A stretch of 60,209 nt of DNA from an uncultured Bacteroidota bacterium. GTDB lineage: Bacteria > Bacteroidota > Bacteroidia > Flavobacteriales > Flavobacteriaceae. This document shows positions 10,616-20,173 of the stretch, in pieces. Each line of letters begins with the position of its first letter. Position 1 is the stretch's first letter. Location: NCBI GenBank assembly GCA_902582405.1, contig CACHSA010000008.1, positions 1 through 60,209 of the forward strand. The letters are read 5' to 3'. The notes under the pieces were generated by a model, which was given only the letters and a program-made list of their open reading frames with translations, had not been told where the DNA came from and searched no databases. A program made the position numbers and the translations under genes.

Positions 10616-10885
10616 TTATTTGTTTTTACCTCCTGAATGGCCTCTAAATGACCTTGTTGGCGAAAATTCACCTAATTTGTGTCCAACCATATTTTCAGTA
10701 ATATAGACTGGTATAAACTGCCTCCCATTATGAACCCCAATAGTTTGCCCAACAAAATCAGGGGTAATCAATGATGCCCTAGACCAGGTCTTGATAACTT
10801 CTTTTTTACCAGACTCTACGTTGTTTGAAACTTTTTTTTCCAAACTATGTCTTACAAATGGGCCTTTTTTTAATGATCTTGGCAT
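10616..10885 (-). CDS. rpsS: 30S ribosomal protein S19
   Basis: S19 is a head protein that pairs with S13. The 89 residues start [19 protein letters not shown] and contain [20 protein letters not shown] and the C-terminal [20 protein letters not shown], all typical. It lies between rplB and rplV with gaps of only three to four bases. Confidence 0.98.
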   Translation of the reverse strand: MPRSLKKGPFVRHSLEKKVSNNVESGKKEVIKTWSRASLITPDFVGQTIGVHNGRQFIPVYITENMVGHKLGEFSPTRSFRGHSGGKNK

Positions 10886-10888
10886 AAT

Positions 10889-11716
10889 TTATTTCTTTTT
10901 CCTTTCTATGATGAATTTGTCGCTCTTTTTAGTCTTAGAACGGGTTTTGTACCCTTTCGCTGGTACACCATTTTTATTTCTTGGATGACCACCTGATGCT
11001 CTTCCTTCACCACCACCCATTGGATGGTCAACTGGGTTCATAGCAACAGGTCGTGTTCTAGGTCTTCTCCCTAACCATCTTGATCTCCCAGCTTTGCCTG
11101 AAACAACCAATTGATGATCAGAATTTGAAACAGCTCCTATTGTAGCAAAACATTTTGTTAAAACCATTCTTGTTTCACCTGATGGTAGTTTGACTGTTGC
11201 ATATTTATCTTCTCTAGCCATAAGTTGAGCAAATGAACCAGCACTTCTGGCTATATTTGCGCCTTTTCCTGGAAATAGTTCCAAACAAGAAATTATTGTT
11301 CCTAGAGGTATCATGGATAGTGGCATCGAATTGCCAAGGTTGGGACTGATGTTATCAACACCTGACAAAACCTTTTGCCCTACTTGAAGGCCGCTTTGAG
11401 CAACAATATACCTTTTTTCTCCATCAGAATATTTGACCAATGCTATAAAAGAGGAACGATTTGGATCATATTCAATGGAAACTATTTCTCCTTCTACATT
11501 AAATTTGTCTCTCTTGAAATCAATAAGTCTGTACTTCTTTTTGTGACCACCACCGATATATTTAACCGTCATTCTACCCCTGTTATTTCTTCCTCCAGTC
11601 CTTTTTTTTGGAGACATTAAACTTTTTTCAGGTTTAGAAGTTGTAACCATATCGAATTTGTTTACAACTCTAAAACGTTGGGCATTTGAAATTGGTTTAA
11701 GTTTTTTAACTGACAT
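10889..11716 (-). CDS. rplB: 50S ribosomal protein L2
   Basis: L2 is needed for subunit joining and peptidyl transfer. The 275-residue protein has the N-terminal RNA-binding fold ([20 protein letters not shown]) and the C-terminal domain whose loop [20 protein letters not shown] holds the conserved histidine near the peptidyl transferase centre. Length is standard. Confidence 0.98.
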   Translation of the reverse strand: MSVKKLKPISNAQRFRVVNKFDMVTTSKPEKSLMSPKKRTGGRNNRGRMTVKYIGGGHKKKYRLIDFKRDKFNVEGEIVSIEYDPNRSSFIALVKYSDGEKRYIVAQSGLQVGQKVLSGVDNISPNLGNSMPLSMIPLGTIISCLELFPGKGANIARSAGSFAQLMAREDKYATVKLPSGETRMVLTKCFATIGAVSNSDHQLVVSGKAGRSRWLGRRPRTRPVAMNPVDHPMGGGEGRASGGHPRNKNGVPAKGYKTRSKTKKSDKFIIERKKK

Positions 11717-11725
11717 AAGGAATAT

Positions 11726-12016
11726 TTAAATATTTGAATAGAAATCAATACTGTCATCTTCAGCTAATTGAACCATTGCTTTTTTATAAGAAGCCGTTTT
11801 ACTTTTTTGCAAACCAGTTTTAGTATATTTTACTTTTCTTTCTGGTGCATAAATCATGGTTCTTACTTTTAAAACTTTAACATTATAAAAATCTTCAATA
11901 GCTTTTTTTATTTGGATTTTATTTGCCTTTGAGTCTACAACAAAGGAAACACAATTACTCAACTCATTCATAGCTGTAGCTTTTTCCGATATTAAAGGTT
12001 TTTTTATTAAAGTCAT
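11726..12016 (-). CDS. rplW: 50S ribosomal protein L23
   Basis: L23 sits beside L29 at the tunnel exit and docks trigger factor and SRP. The 96 residues contain LIKKPLISEKATAMNELSNC and the motif KIQIKKAIEDFYNVKVLKVR. Length and the order rplD-rplW-rplB are standard. Confidence 0.98.
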   Translation of the reverse strand: MTLIKKPLISEKATAMNELSNCVSFVVDSKANKIQIKKAIEDFYNVKVLKVRTMIYAPERKVKYTKTGLQKSKTASYKKAMVQLAEDDSIDFYSNI

Positions 12017-12020
12017 AAGT

Positions 12021-12647
12021 TCAAACTAGTAATTTTTCTAATTTTGGAATCGAATTTTCGAAAAAAACTAAATTGGTTGCTCTAGAAATCAAATAAGTGT
12101 TTAATTCACAGGCAATTACAGTTTCAGCTTTTTTCAAATTTCGCGACGACAAATATACATTTTTATTTTCCTCTGCAAATACCATAAGTGAATTTTTTGT
12201 GTCAATTTTTAAGAGCTTTAAAAATTTATCCAATCCTTTTGTACTTGGTTTTTCAAAAGTAAACTCTTCAACAATAAAAATTGAATTGGAACTAGCTTTT
12301 AAACTTAGCGCGGAAAGTCTAGCAATTCTTTTTAGTTTTTTATTTACTTTTTGAGAGTAATCTCTTACTCTTGGCCCAAAAACTCGGCCGCCACCTCTAA
12401 AAATAGGGTTTTTAATTGAACCTGCTCGTGCTGTTCCTGAACCCTTTTGTTTTTTAATTTTTCTGTTACTACCAATAATTTCCGATCGCTCTTTGGTTTT
12501 ATGGGTGCCTTGCCTTTTATTAGCCATCTGTGCTTTTATATCTAAATAAATAGCATGGTTATTTGGTTCAATTCCAAATATTTTATTCGAAAGGGTTACC
12601 TTTCTTCCTGTATCTTTTCCACTTATATTGATAACGTTTAACTTCAT
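12021..12647 (-). CDS. rplD: 50S ribosomal protein L4
   Basis: L4 extends a loop into the exit tunnel and, in E. coli, autoregulates the S10 operon. The 208 residues contain the tunnel loop region KQKGSGTARAGSIKNPIFRG followed by GGRVFGPRVRDYSQKVNKKL. The start codon shares one base with the rplC stop (TAATG), indicating coupled translation. Confidence 0.98.
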   Translation of the reverse strand: MKLNVINISGKDTGRKVTLSNKIFGIEPNNHAIYLDIKAQMANKRQGTHKTKERSEIIGSNRKIKKQKGSGTARAGSIKNPIFRGGGRVFGPRVRDYSQKVNKKLKRIARLSALSLKASSNSIFIVEEFTFEKPSTKGLDKFLKLLKIDTKNSLMVFAEENKNVYLSSRNLKKAETVIACELNTYLISRATNLVFFENSIPKLEKLLV

Positions 12648-13264
12648 TATTTTTCAATTTTTAAATATGAATCATTGTGACCAGGAACTGCACCTTTAAG
12701 AATAATTATATTTTTTTCTGGTATGACTTTAAAAATTTTAAGATTTAAAACTTTTACCTTTTTTCCTCCCATTCTCCCTGCCATTTTCATTCCTTTAAAA
12801 ACTCTAGCTGGATATGAGGCGGCACCAATAGATCCAGGTGCTCTTAGCCGATTATGTTGACCATGCGTTGACTGTCCAACACCACGGAATCCATGACGTT
12901 TAACAACTCCCTGAAATCCTTTGCCTTTGGATATACCAGAAACATCAACGAATTCACCTTCTTTGAATAAGGAAACATTAATTTCATCTCCCAAATTAAA
13001 ATCTTTTTCAAACCCTTTAAATTCTAAAGATTTTTTTTTGGGACCAGTCTTGGCTTTTTGAAAATGGCCTGTAAGTGGTTTAGTAGATAATTTGGTTTTA
13101 TTTTCATCAAATGACAGTTGAAGAGATTCATAACCGTTATTTTCCTTTGTTTTCACTTGAGTTACAATACATGGTCCTGCCTCTATAATAGTACAAGGAA
13201 TATTTTTACCTTTATTATCAAAGAGACTAGTCATACCTATTTTTTTTCCAATTAAACCAGACAT
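12647..13264 (-). CDS. rplC: 50S ribosomal protein L3
   Basis: L3 is an early assembly protein close to the peptidyl transferase centre. The 205-residue product starts [20 protein letters not shown] and carries the conserved W-finger region [20 protein letters not shown], including the glutamine that is methylated by PrmB in some bacteria. It follows rpsJ by two bases. Confidence 0.98.
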   Translation of the reverse strand: MSGLIGKKIGMTSLFDNKGKNIPCTIIEAGPCIVTQVKTKENNGYESLQLSFDENKTKLSTKPLTGHFQKAKTGPKKKSLEFKGFEKDFNLGDEINVSLFKEGEFVDVSGISKGKGFQGVVKRHGFRGVGQSTHGQHNRLRAPGSIGAASYPARVFKGMKMAGRMGGKKVKVLNLKIFKVIPEKNIIILKGAVPGHNDSYLKIEK

Positions 13265-13266
13265 AG

Positions 13267-13572
13267 CTAAACTTTTATTTCTACTTCAACACCGCTTGGT
13301 AGTTCGAGTTTCATCAATGCATCAATAGTCTTGGAAGAAGAACTATAAATATCCATTAGTCTTTTATAAGAGCATAATTTAAATTGTTCTCTTGATTTTT
13401 TATTGACATGAGGAGACCTCAAAACAGTGAATATTTTTTTGTGTGTTGGTAAAGGTATTGGACCTGTCACAACCGCTCCAGTTGTCTTAACGGTCTTAAC
13501 AATTTTTTCTGCAGATTTATCAACAAGATTGTAATCGTAGGATTTTAATTTAATTCTTATTTTTTGGCTCAT
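13267..13572 (-). CDS. rpsJ: 30S ribosomal protein S10 / NusE
   Basis: S10 acts in the 30S head and, as NusE, binds NusG and NusB in transcription-translation coupling; nusG is at 43145-43696. The 101 residues start [20 protein letters not shown] and include the signature [20 protein letters not shown]. It joins the str segment (fusA) to the S10 segment (rplC) without a visible break. Confidence 0.98.
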   Translation of the reverse strand: MSQKIRIKLKSYDYNLVDKSAEKIVKTVKTTGAVVTGPIPLPTHKKIFTVLRSPHVNKKSREQFKLCSYKRLMDIYSSSSKTIDALMKLELPSGVEVEIKV

Positions 13573-13581
13573 ATTATAAAT

Positions 13582-15708
13582 TTATTCACTTTGTCCTTTG
13601 ATTTCTGAAATAACTGATTCTGAGACATTTGATGGTGTTTCCGAGTAATGAGAAAATTCCATAGTTGATGTAGCTCTTCCAGATGATAATGTTCTTAATG
13701 AAGTTACGTAACCAAACATTTCTGACAGTGGTACTTCTGCTTTAATAACTTTTGAACCTGACCTGTCATCCATTGAATTAACTTGTCCTCTTCTCCTATT
13801 TAAATCACCAACTATATCTCCCATGTTTTCTTCAGGAGTAATAACCTCCAATTTCATAATAGGTTCCATAATAACGGCTTTGGCTAGTTTGGATGCCTCT
13901 TTAAATCCTATTTTAGCAGCTAATTCAAAAGAAAGGGAATCAGAATCCACAGGATGAAAAGAACCGTCTTTCAATGTAATCTTCATTGAATCAATTTCAA
14001 AACCAGCGAGGGGTCCATTTAACATTGAATCTCGAAATCCTTTTTCAACAGATGGTATATATTCCTTAGGAACATTACCCCCTTTAATTTCATTGATAAA
14101 TTCTAAACCAGTTTTGGACTCTTCACCAGGTTCAATTGTAAATATAATGTCAGCAAACTTTCCTCTACCACCAGTTTGTTTTTTATAAACTTCTCGATGT
14201 TGTGCTGATGCTGTTAAAGCTTCTTTGTATTGAACCTGAGGTTTTCCCTGGTTAACCTCAACTTTAAATTCTCGCTTAAGTCTGTCCACTATTATATCTA
14301 GGTGTAGTTCACCCATACCAGAGATAACAGTCTGCCCCGAGGCTTCATCAGTTTTAACCTGAAAAGTAGGGTCTTCTTCAGCAAGCTTTGCTAAAGACAT
14401 CCCAAGTTTATCAACATCTGCTTTAGTTTTTGGTTCAACCGCAATCCCAATTACAGGATCTGGAAAATCCATACTTTCTAGTATAATAGGTGATTTTTCG
14501 TGTGAAAGGGTATCACCCGTTTTAATATCTTTAAATCCAACAGCCGCACCAATATCTCCTGCCTCGATGTAATCAATTGAATTTTGTTTATTTGAATGCA
14601 TTTGATAAATTCTGGAAATCCTTTCCTTGTTGCCAGTTCTGTTGTTTAATACATATGAACCAGCATCTAATCTTCCAGAATAAGCTCTAAAAAATGCTAG
14701 TCTCCCAACATATGGATCTGTTGCTATTTTAAATGCTAATGCAGCAAATGGTTCACTTATAGATGGCTTTCTAAGAGACTCGTTATCAGTGCTAGGGTCT
14801 ATTCCGGAGATTGCTTTTTTATCTTCTGGTGATGGTAAATAGCGACAAACAGCATCAAGCAAAAATTGAACACCTTTATTTTTAAATGATGACCCACAGA
14901 TCATTGGAATAATTTTCATTTCCTGAGTTGCAGCCCTTAGAGCATTGTGTACTTCGTCTTCTGAAATAGAGTTTGGATCCTCAAAATACTTTTCTAATAG
15001 ATTTTCATCATATTCTGCTACAGCTTCAATTAGTTCGCCTCTAAGCTTTTCCGACTCATTTTTAAGGTTCTCTGGTATGTCAACTACATCAAATGTAGAC
15101 CCGAAGTTTTCGTCATGCCAAACAATAGCTCTATTTTTTACCAAATCAATAATTCCTTTGAAATCTTCTTCATCACCAATATTTAAAACAATTGGAACAG
15201 CATTGGATTTTAACATATCCTTTACTTGTTGGCATACCCCTAAAAAATTTGAACCTTGTCTGTCCATTTTGTTTACAAATCCAATTCTAGGAACTTTATA
15301 GTTATCAGCAAGCCTCCAATTTGTCTCAGACTGGGGCTCTACCCCGTCAACTGCAGAAAATAAGAAAACAAGACCATCCAAAACCCTGAGTGATCTGTTG
15401 ACCTCTACCGTGAAGTCAACATGTCCCGGTGTATCTATTATGTTGAAATGATAATCTTTGGAATCACTTAAAGGTTTTCCTTGTTCTGTCGGAAATTTCC
15501 ACTCACAAGTAGTTGCTGCAGATGTGATGGTTATCCCTCTCTCTTGTTCCTGTTCCATCCAGTCCATAGTGGCAGCACCATCATGAACCTCACCTATCTT
15601 GTGGCTTACTCCGGTGTAAAAAAGAATTCTTTCTGTAGTCGTGGTTTTTCCAGCATCAATATGAGCTGCGATTCCAATGTTTCTTGTGTATTTTAAATCT
15701 TTTGACAT
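13582..15708 (-). CDS. fusA: Translation elongation factor G
   Basis: EF-G is the GTPase that drives ribosomal translocation. The 708-residue product has the P-loop [19 protein letters not shown] (about residues 14-32), switch [26 protein letters not shown] near residue 145, and domains II-V to the C-terminus ([20 protein letters not shown]). Length is normal and no domain is missing. It lies between rpsG and rpsJ; unlike the E. coli str operon, no tuf follows it (tuf is at 44032). Confidence 0.98.
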   Translation of the reverse strand: MSKDLKYTRNIGIAAHIDAGKTTTTERILFYTGVSHKIGEVHDGAATMDWMEQEQERGITITSAATTCEWKFPTEQGKPLSDSKDYHFNIIDTPGHVDFTVEVNRSLRVLDGLVFLFSAVDGVEPQSETNWRLADNYKVPRIGFVNKMDRQGSNFLGVCQQVKDMLKSNAVPIVLNIGDEEDFKGIIDLVKNRAIVWHDENFGSTFDVVDIPENLKNESEKLRGELIEAVAEYDENLLEKYFEDPNSISEDEVHNALRAATQEMKIIPMICGSSFKNKGVQFLLDAVCRYLPSPEDKKAISGIDPSTDNESLRKPSISEPFAALAFKIATDPYVGRLAFFRAYSGRLDAGSYVLNNRTGNKERISRIYQMHSNKQNSIDYIEAGDIGAAVGFKDIKTGDTLSHEKSPIILESMDFPDPVIGIAVEPKTKADVDKLGMSLAKLAEEDPTFQVKTDEASGQTVISGMGELHLDIIVDRLKREFKVEVNQGKPQVQYKEALTASAQHREVYKKQTGGRGKFADIIFTIEPGEESKTGLEFINEIKGGNVPKEYIPSVEKGFRDSMLNGPLAGFEIDSMKITLKDGSFHPVDSDSLSFELAAKIGFKEASKLAKAVIMEPIMKLEVITPEENMGDIVGDLNRRRGQVNSMDDRSGSKVIKAEVPLSEMFGYVTSLRTLSSGRATSTMEFSHYSETPSNVSESVISEIKGQSE

Positions 15709-15714
15709 CTTTTT

Positions 15715-16191
15715 TTAGAATCTAAAGTGAGAAAAAGCTTTGTTGGCCTCAGCCATTTTATGAGTATCTACTCTTTTTTTTACAGCTGAACCTTCTTCCT
15801 TAAATGCTGAAAGAATTTCATTTGCCAGTTTTTCAGCCATCGACTTTTCATTTCTTTTTCTGGCAAAACTTATTAACCACTTTATGGCAAGAGATACTTT
15901 ACGATCAGGTCTTATTTGCATCGGAATTTGAAAAGTTGCTCCGCCAATTCTTCTACTTCTGACCTCAACGTGTGGCATCACATTTGACAATGCATCTTTC
16001 CAAATTTCAATAGCTGTTTTTTCATCATTTTGCTTTCTTTTATCAACAATGTCGATAGAATCATAAAATAATCCGTAAGCAGTTGATTTTTTTCCGTGAA
16101 GCATTAAATTGTTAACGAAACGTGTTACTAGTTGGTCATTAAACTTTGGATCGGGGAGTAACGGTCTTTTCTTAGCTTGCTTCTTTCTCAT
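15715..16191 (-). CDS. rpsG: 30S ribosomal protein S7
   Basis: S7 starts assembly of the 30S head and contacts E-site tRNA. The 158 residues start [20 protein letters not shown] and contain [20 protein letters not shown] and [18 protein letters not shown], typical of the family. In E. coli it represses the str operon. It begins eight bases after rpsL. Confidence 0.98.
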   Translation of the reverse strand: MRKKQAKKRPLLPDPKFNDQLVTRFVNNLMLHGKKSTAYGLFYDSIDIVDKRKQNDEKTAIEIWKDALSNVMPHVEVRSRRIGGATFQIPMQIRPDRKVSLAIKWLISFARKRNEKSMAEKLANEILSAFKEEGSAVKKRVDTHKMAEANKAFSHFRF

Positions 16192-16199
16192 TTGTTAAA

Positions 16200-16574
16200 T
16201 TATTTTTTGGGTTTTTTAGCTCCGTATTTCGATCTCCTCTGAAGACGACCTTCTACCCCAGCAGTATCTAAAGCACCTCTTACAATATGATAACGTACTC
16301 CAGGTAAGTCTTTTACCCTTCCACCTCTTACCAAAACAATAGAATGTTCTTGCAAATTATGACCTTCTCCTGGAATGTAAGCATTAACTTCCTTGCCATT
16401 TGTTAGTCTTACTCTTGCTACCTTCCTCATTGCTGAATTCGGTTTTTTTGGGGTAGTAGTATATACTCTAGTGCATACTCCTCTCTTTTGTGGAGATGAA
16501 TCAAGAGCAGCAGATTTGCTTTTTTTAGCAATGCTTAACCTACCCTTTCTAACTAATTGAGCAATTGTTGGCAT
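16200..16574 (-). CDS. rpsL: 30S ribosomal protein S12
   Basis: S12 monitors codon-anticodon pairing in the decoding centre. The 124-residue product has [20 protein letters not shown] and [19 protein letters not shown]; the lysines in these two segments, at which streptomycin-resistance substitutions are known, are the wild-type residues. It is the first gene of the minus-strand ribosomal array, about 26 bases downstream of a TAAATTTG promoter box. Confidence 0.98.
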   Translation of the reverse strand: MPTIAQLVRKGRLSIAKKSKSAALDSSPQKRGVCTRVYTTTPKKPNSAMRKVARVRLTNGKEVNAYIPGEGHNLQEHSIVLVRGGRVKDLPGVRYHIVRGALDTAGVEGRLQRRSKYGAKKPKK

Positions 16575-16599
16575 ACCAATTTTTAATTTTTTAGGCCTG

Positions 16600-16607
16600 C
16601 AAATTTA
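16600..16607 (-). promoter_or_regulatory. Predicted -7 promoter box of the str operon
   Basis: On the minus strand this reads TAAATTTG, a perfect match to the Bacteroidota -7 consensus TAnnTTTG, followed by CAGGCC. It is 26 bases upstream of rpsL, allowing a short leader. No clear -33 TTTG is found at the expected distance. Confidence 0.65.
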
Positions 16608-16851
16608 AAATTATTTTTTCTAGAATCCTAAAATTTTGTTAAATGAAATTAGCTCCCCCAAAAAAAAAACAGTGAATTGAAAATAATTGTTTGATTTTCA
16701 AGTTTTTAATCTAACTGTAGGGTAGTTTTAGAAACTCCAAGTCGAAGTGAAATGTTGGTATGTATAGAAATCCAAGAGACAATAAACCTGATTACCAACG
16801 TTTTAAATCTCTATTTCTTAAGGAAATGTTAACTAAACAACTATTATTTTG

Positions 16852-16859
16852 TATATTCG
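16852..16859 (+). promoter_or_regulatory. Predicted -7 promoter box of susC
   Basis: TATATTCG matches TAnnTTTG at seven of eight positions counting the free ones, followed by CA, and lies 22 bases before the susC start codon. This would give a leader of roughly 15 bases. No strong -33 element is visible. Confidence 0.45.
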
Positions 16860-16881
16860 CATTCCAATTTAATAGATTTAT

Positions 16882-19800
16882 ATGAAAAAATATTTTTTAA
16901 CTTGCATATTAGTGACATTATCTTTGGTGTCAATTTATGCACAAAAAACCATTTCAGGGATTGTAAATGACAGCGATGGACTACCGTTGCCCGGAGCTTC
17001 AATTGTTGAAAAGGGTACAAACAACGGAGTTACAACTGACTTTGATGGAAATTATTCTATTGAAGTTAGTGAAGGTTCTACACTCATTTTCAGTTTTGTA
17101 GGGTACACTTCTCAAGAGTTAGCTGTGGGGAGTGACGACACTGTTAATGTATCTTTAGAGTCAGGTACAGAATTAGAAGAGGTAGTTCTAACCGCATTAG
17201 GATTAGAAAAGAAAAAAGATGACGATTTAACATCAACTACTAAAATAGAAGTAGATGGAGTTCAAAGATCTGGTGAATCGGGAATATTACAGGGTATGTC
17301 TGGTAAAACTTCAGGAGTAAATATAACCCGTAATTCTGGTGACCCTGGTTCAGGTGCATACATCCAGATACGTGGTCAAAACACTATTTTTGGTGACATA
17401 TCACCTCTTATTATCTTAGATGGTGCTATCATATCCAATGATAATATTGGTGGTAACACCGCAGGAGTTGTTCAGCAATCCAGACTTAATGACATTAATC
17501 CTGATGACATAGAATCTATATCTGTTATTAAAGGTGCTGCAGCAGCAGCTATTTATGGTACTGGTGCAGCAAACGGAGTATTAGTAATTAACACAAAAAG
17601 GGGATCTGAAAGCCCAAAAGGTTGGAGTGTAAATGCTAAATCTTCCCTTTCTGTAGAAACTATAAACGCCGAATGGAAAAAACAAGGCTCTTGGGGTCAG
17701 GGTTTTCCAGGCCAATGGGTAGGTGGAGAGCCAGGAACAGGAGTATTTGTGGAAAATACTGGCTTTTCTTTTGGTGACCAAATGAGTTTAAGATCAGGAG
17801 GGGCCGACGTTTACGATTTTTCAGGTGGTTGGTTTGAAACTCAGGATGGTACTAGAATAGGTAACATTGCTCAAAAAAATGATAAAACTAACTATAATCA
17901 AATTAACAGGGACGCTGTTTTTGGAAATGGTTACACTTATGATAATTCAGTAAGTTTCTCATATAACGGAGAAAGTAACAGAACATATATTTCAATTTCA
18001 AATGTAAATCAGGACGGAATAATGAAAGGTAATTCAGATTATGAAAGAACCTCTTTAAAACTAAACAACACAACTCAAGCTACTGACAAATTACTTTTCA
18101 AATTGTCTTCATCTTACACCAATATCTCATCCAACAGAGTACAGACAGGTTCTAATCTTAGTGGTCTTTATTTGGGATATTTAAGAAATTCTCCAGATTT
18201 TGACTTCAGAGAATACAAAGGGACTAATTATAGAATCGTTGATGGAGTCACAACTGTTACTCCTAATTCACATAGATCTTACCGAAGAAATACTGGATCA
18301 TATAGAACTTTTAATACTGCCACGGGAGCTTTCAATTATTTAGCTCCTTCTTACAACAATCCACTTTGGACAATGAGGGAACAAAAAAATTTAAATGATG
18401 TAAATAGGTTTATTTTTTCACCTGAAGTTAATTACAGTTTCAATGATAATCTAAATCTAGCTATTAGATATAGCGTTGATTATTACCAAGATAACAGGTT
18501 GGATTATAGACCACCTGGATCTGCTAGTGAAGGTAACAATGGACAGTACACTGAAGATAGATACAGTAATAAGCTATCTCAACTAAATATGTTCTTAACA
18601 GGTGGATTTGATCTTACTAGCAATGTAGGACTAAATTACACAGTCGGTTACCAACAGTTTGAGTCTGACTACAGAAGGCTTAGTGCTTTCGAGGCCGTAT
18701 TCACTAATCCAGACCAAGAGTTTTTGAATCCAGGTAATGCCGCGTCTCAAAACTCATTACCTTCTGGTTTTCGCGAGTTGAGAAGACAAAACGGTGTTTA
18801 TGGTGTTTTAAACTTTGATATTGGCGAAAATTTATTAGTTGAATTAACAGGAAGAGGAGAAACATTTTCTACAATGCCAAATGCAGGTGTTATTTTCTAT
18901 CCATCCGCTTCAATTGGGTACAAACTGACAGACTTAGTTAATTTGGATGCTTTAAGTTTTTTAAAAGTAAGAGCTTCTTATGGTGAAGTTGGAGTTGCAC
19001 CTCCAGCTTATATCACTTCAACAGTTCTTGGACCTGGTGGTATAGGTTCTTCTTGGGGTGATGGGCTAGATGGTTCTGTTTACGGTAATCCTTTCACACA
19101 GTCTACAACTAGAGGTAACCCTGATTTAAAGGAGGAAAGAAAAAAAGAATTCGAGATAGGTTTTGATAGTAGATTTTTTGATAACAACCTGACTTTGGGT
19201 TTTACATATTATGATAATAAAACAGAAGACGGAATATTGGCTCTTCCAATTACACCTTCTTCAGGTTTCAATACTACCTTCCAAAATGCTACTTTAATTA
19301 CAAATAAGGGTATAGAAATTGATATTTCTGCAAGTCTTATCAAAACAGAAGATTTAAGCTTTGATATCAATGGTAGTTTCACGCAAAACAAAAATATTGT
19401 TGAAAGTTTAGAAGGTGCTGCTTACTTTGGATTAAACGGTTTTACAGGAACTGAATCTGGAATTGCGGAAGGTGAACCTTACGGAATCCAAAGACATGGG
19501 CAATTTCTTAGAGATGCTTCTGGTAATTTACTTTTGGGTTCCAATGGTTTCCCACAAGCAGATCCAGAACTCCTAATTGCAGGAGATCCAAACCCGGATT
19601 TTAGAGCAGGTCTTGGAACATCTTTACGTTATAAGAACTTTAATTTTACAACCCAATTTGAAACATCGCAAGGAAATGATGTTTGGAATGGTACATACAG
19701 TGTTATGTTATTCTGGGGAATTCATGAGAGCACAGATATTCTAACTGCTAATGATACCGGATCAACAATCTTTAATGCATGGGGTGACCCAATCCCTGCT

Positions 19801-20163
19801 GGAGCTCAGTTTAGAGGTTATATTGAAGACTTTGGAGCTGGTCCAGTTGCGGTTGACCACGAATGGTGGACAGCTAATGGTGGAGGATTTGGAGACGTAA
19901 CAAGTCAGTTCGTTGAAGATGCTTCATGGGTTAAATTAAGAGAAATTTCATTAAGTTATGACTTTGATAGATCACTTATAGAAAGGTTAGGTCTTGATAA
20001 TCTCTCTCTTTCTCTTTCAGGTAGAAACTTATTTACATGGTCAAATATTAAAGAATTTGATCCTGAAAACAATTTAACTGGCGCATCTCGTGGAAGAGGT
20101 TTAGAGTACTTTTCTAACCCAGGTACTAGATCAGTTTTAACAACATTAAGATTTGGATTTTAA
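16882..20163 (+). CDS. SusC/RagA family TonB-linked outer membrane receptor
   Basis: This is a TonB-dependent transporter that imports an oligomeric nutrient across the outer membrane together with its SusD partner. The 1093 residues show a signal peptide (MKKYFLTCILVTLSLVSIYA), a carboxypeptidase-regulatory-like domain (about 22-95; GIVNDSDGLPLPGASIVEKG), a TonB-box region around EEVVLTALGLEKK, a plug domain (IQIRGQNTIFGDISPLIILD) and a long beta barrel ending in the terminal phenylalanine of TTLRFGF. Substrate cannot be read from the sequence: no glycoside hydrolase, polysaccharide lyase or regulator accompanies it. susD follows after ten bases. Confidence 0.95.
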   Translation: MKKYFLTCILVTLSLVSIYAQKTISGIVNDSDGLPLPGASIVEKGTNNGVTTDFDGNYSIEVSEGSTLIFSFVGYTSQELAVGSDDTVNVSLESGTELEEVVLTALGLEKKKDDDLTSTTKIEVDGVQRSGESGILQGMSGKTSGVNITRNSGDPGSGAYIQIRGQNTIFGDISPLIILDGAIISNDNIGGNTAGVVQQSRLNDINPDDIESISVIKGAAAAAIYGTGAANGVLVINTKRGSESPKGWSVNAKSSLSVETINAEWKKQGSWGQGFPGQWVGGEPGTGVFVENTGFSFGDQMSLRSGGADVYDFSGGWFETQDGTRIGNIAQKNDKTNYNQINRDAVFGNGYTYDNSVSFSYNGESNRTYISISNVNQDGIMKGNSDYERTSLKLNNTTQATDKLLFKLSSSYTNISSNRVQTGSNLSGLYLGYLRNSPDFDFREYKGTNYRIVDGVTTVTPNSHRSYRRNTGSYRTFNTATGAFNYLAPSYNNPLWTMREQKNLNDVNRFIFSPEVNYSFNDNLNLAIRYSVDYYQDNRLDYRPPGSASEGNNGQYTEDRYSNKLSQLNMFLTGGFDLTSNVGLNYTVGYQQFESDYRRLSAFEAVFTNPDQEFLNPGNAASQNSLPSGFRELRRQNGVYGVLNFDIGENLLVELTGRGETFSTMPNAGVIFYPSASIGYKLTDLVNLDALSFLKVRASYGEVGVAPPAYITSTVLGPGGIGSSWGDGLDGSVYGNPFTQSTTRGNPDLKEERKKEFEIGFDSRFFDNNLTLGFTYYDNKTEDGILALPITPSSGFNTTFQNATLITNKGIEIDISASLIKTEDLSFDINGSFTQNKNIVESLEGAAYFGLNGFTGTESGIAEGEPYGIQRHGQFLRDASGNLLLGSNGFPQADPELLIAGDPNPDFRAGLGTSLRYKNFNFTTQFETSQGNDVWNGTYSVMLFWGIHESTDILTANDTGSTIFNAWGDPIPAGAQFRGYIEDFGAGPVAVDHEWWTANGGGFGDVTSQFVEDASWVKLREISLSYDFDRSLIERLGLDNLSLSLSGRNLFTWSNIKEFDPENNLTGASRGRGLEYFSNPGTRSVLTTLRFGF

Positions 20164-20173
20164 TTTTAAGATT

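Larger units (their letters stand above)
16575..16881. other. Divergent intergenic spacer rich in inverted repeats
   Basis: This 307-base gap separates rpsL (minus) from susC (plus) and holds no convincing gene. Visible elements are the rpsL promoter box (16600-16607), a C5A10 run around 16655-16669, an 8-bp perfect inverted repeat TTGAAAAT/ATTTTCAA (16677-16684 and 16694-16701), a 13-bp stem with two G-T wobbles and no mismatch (16748-16760 with 16793-16805), a 5-bp repeat ATTTC/GAAAT (16813-16827), and a susC promoter candidate (16852-16859). A 26-codon frame from ATG 16752 exists but shows no sign of being real. The stems could be operators or a structured RNA; this is inference. Confidence 0.5.

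Noticed and set aside
16200-16574. Possible streptomycin-resistance allele of rpsL
   Set aside because: Both known lysine positions (in TPKKPNSA and GGRVKDLPG) are wild type.
16752-16832. 26-codon frame MLVCIEIQ... inside the rpsL/susC spacer
   Set aside because: Too short, no promoter box directly before it, and it runs through the arms of a hairpin; nothing suggests selection for protein.
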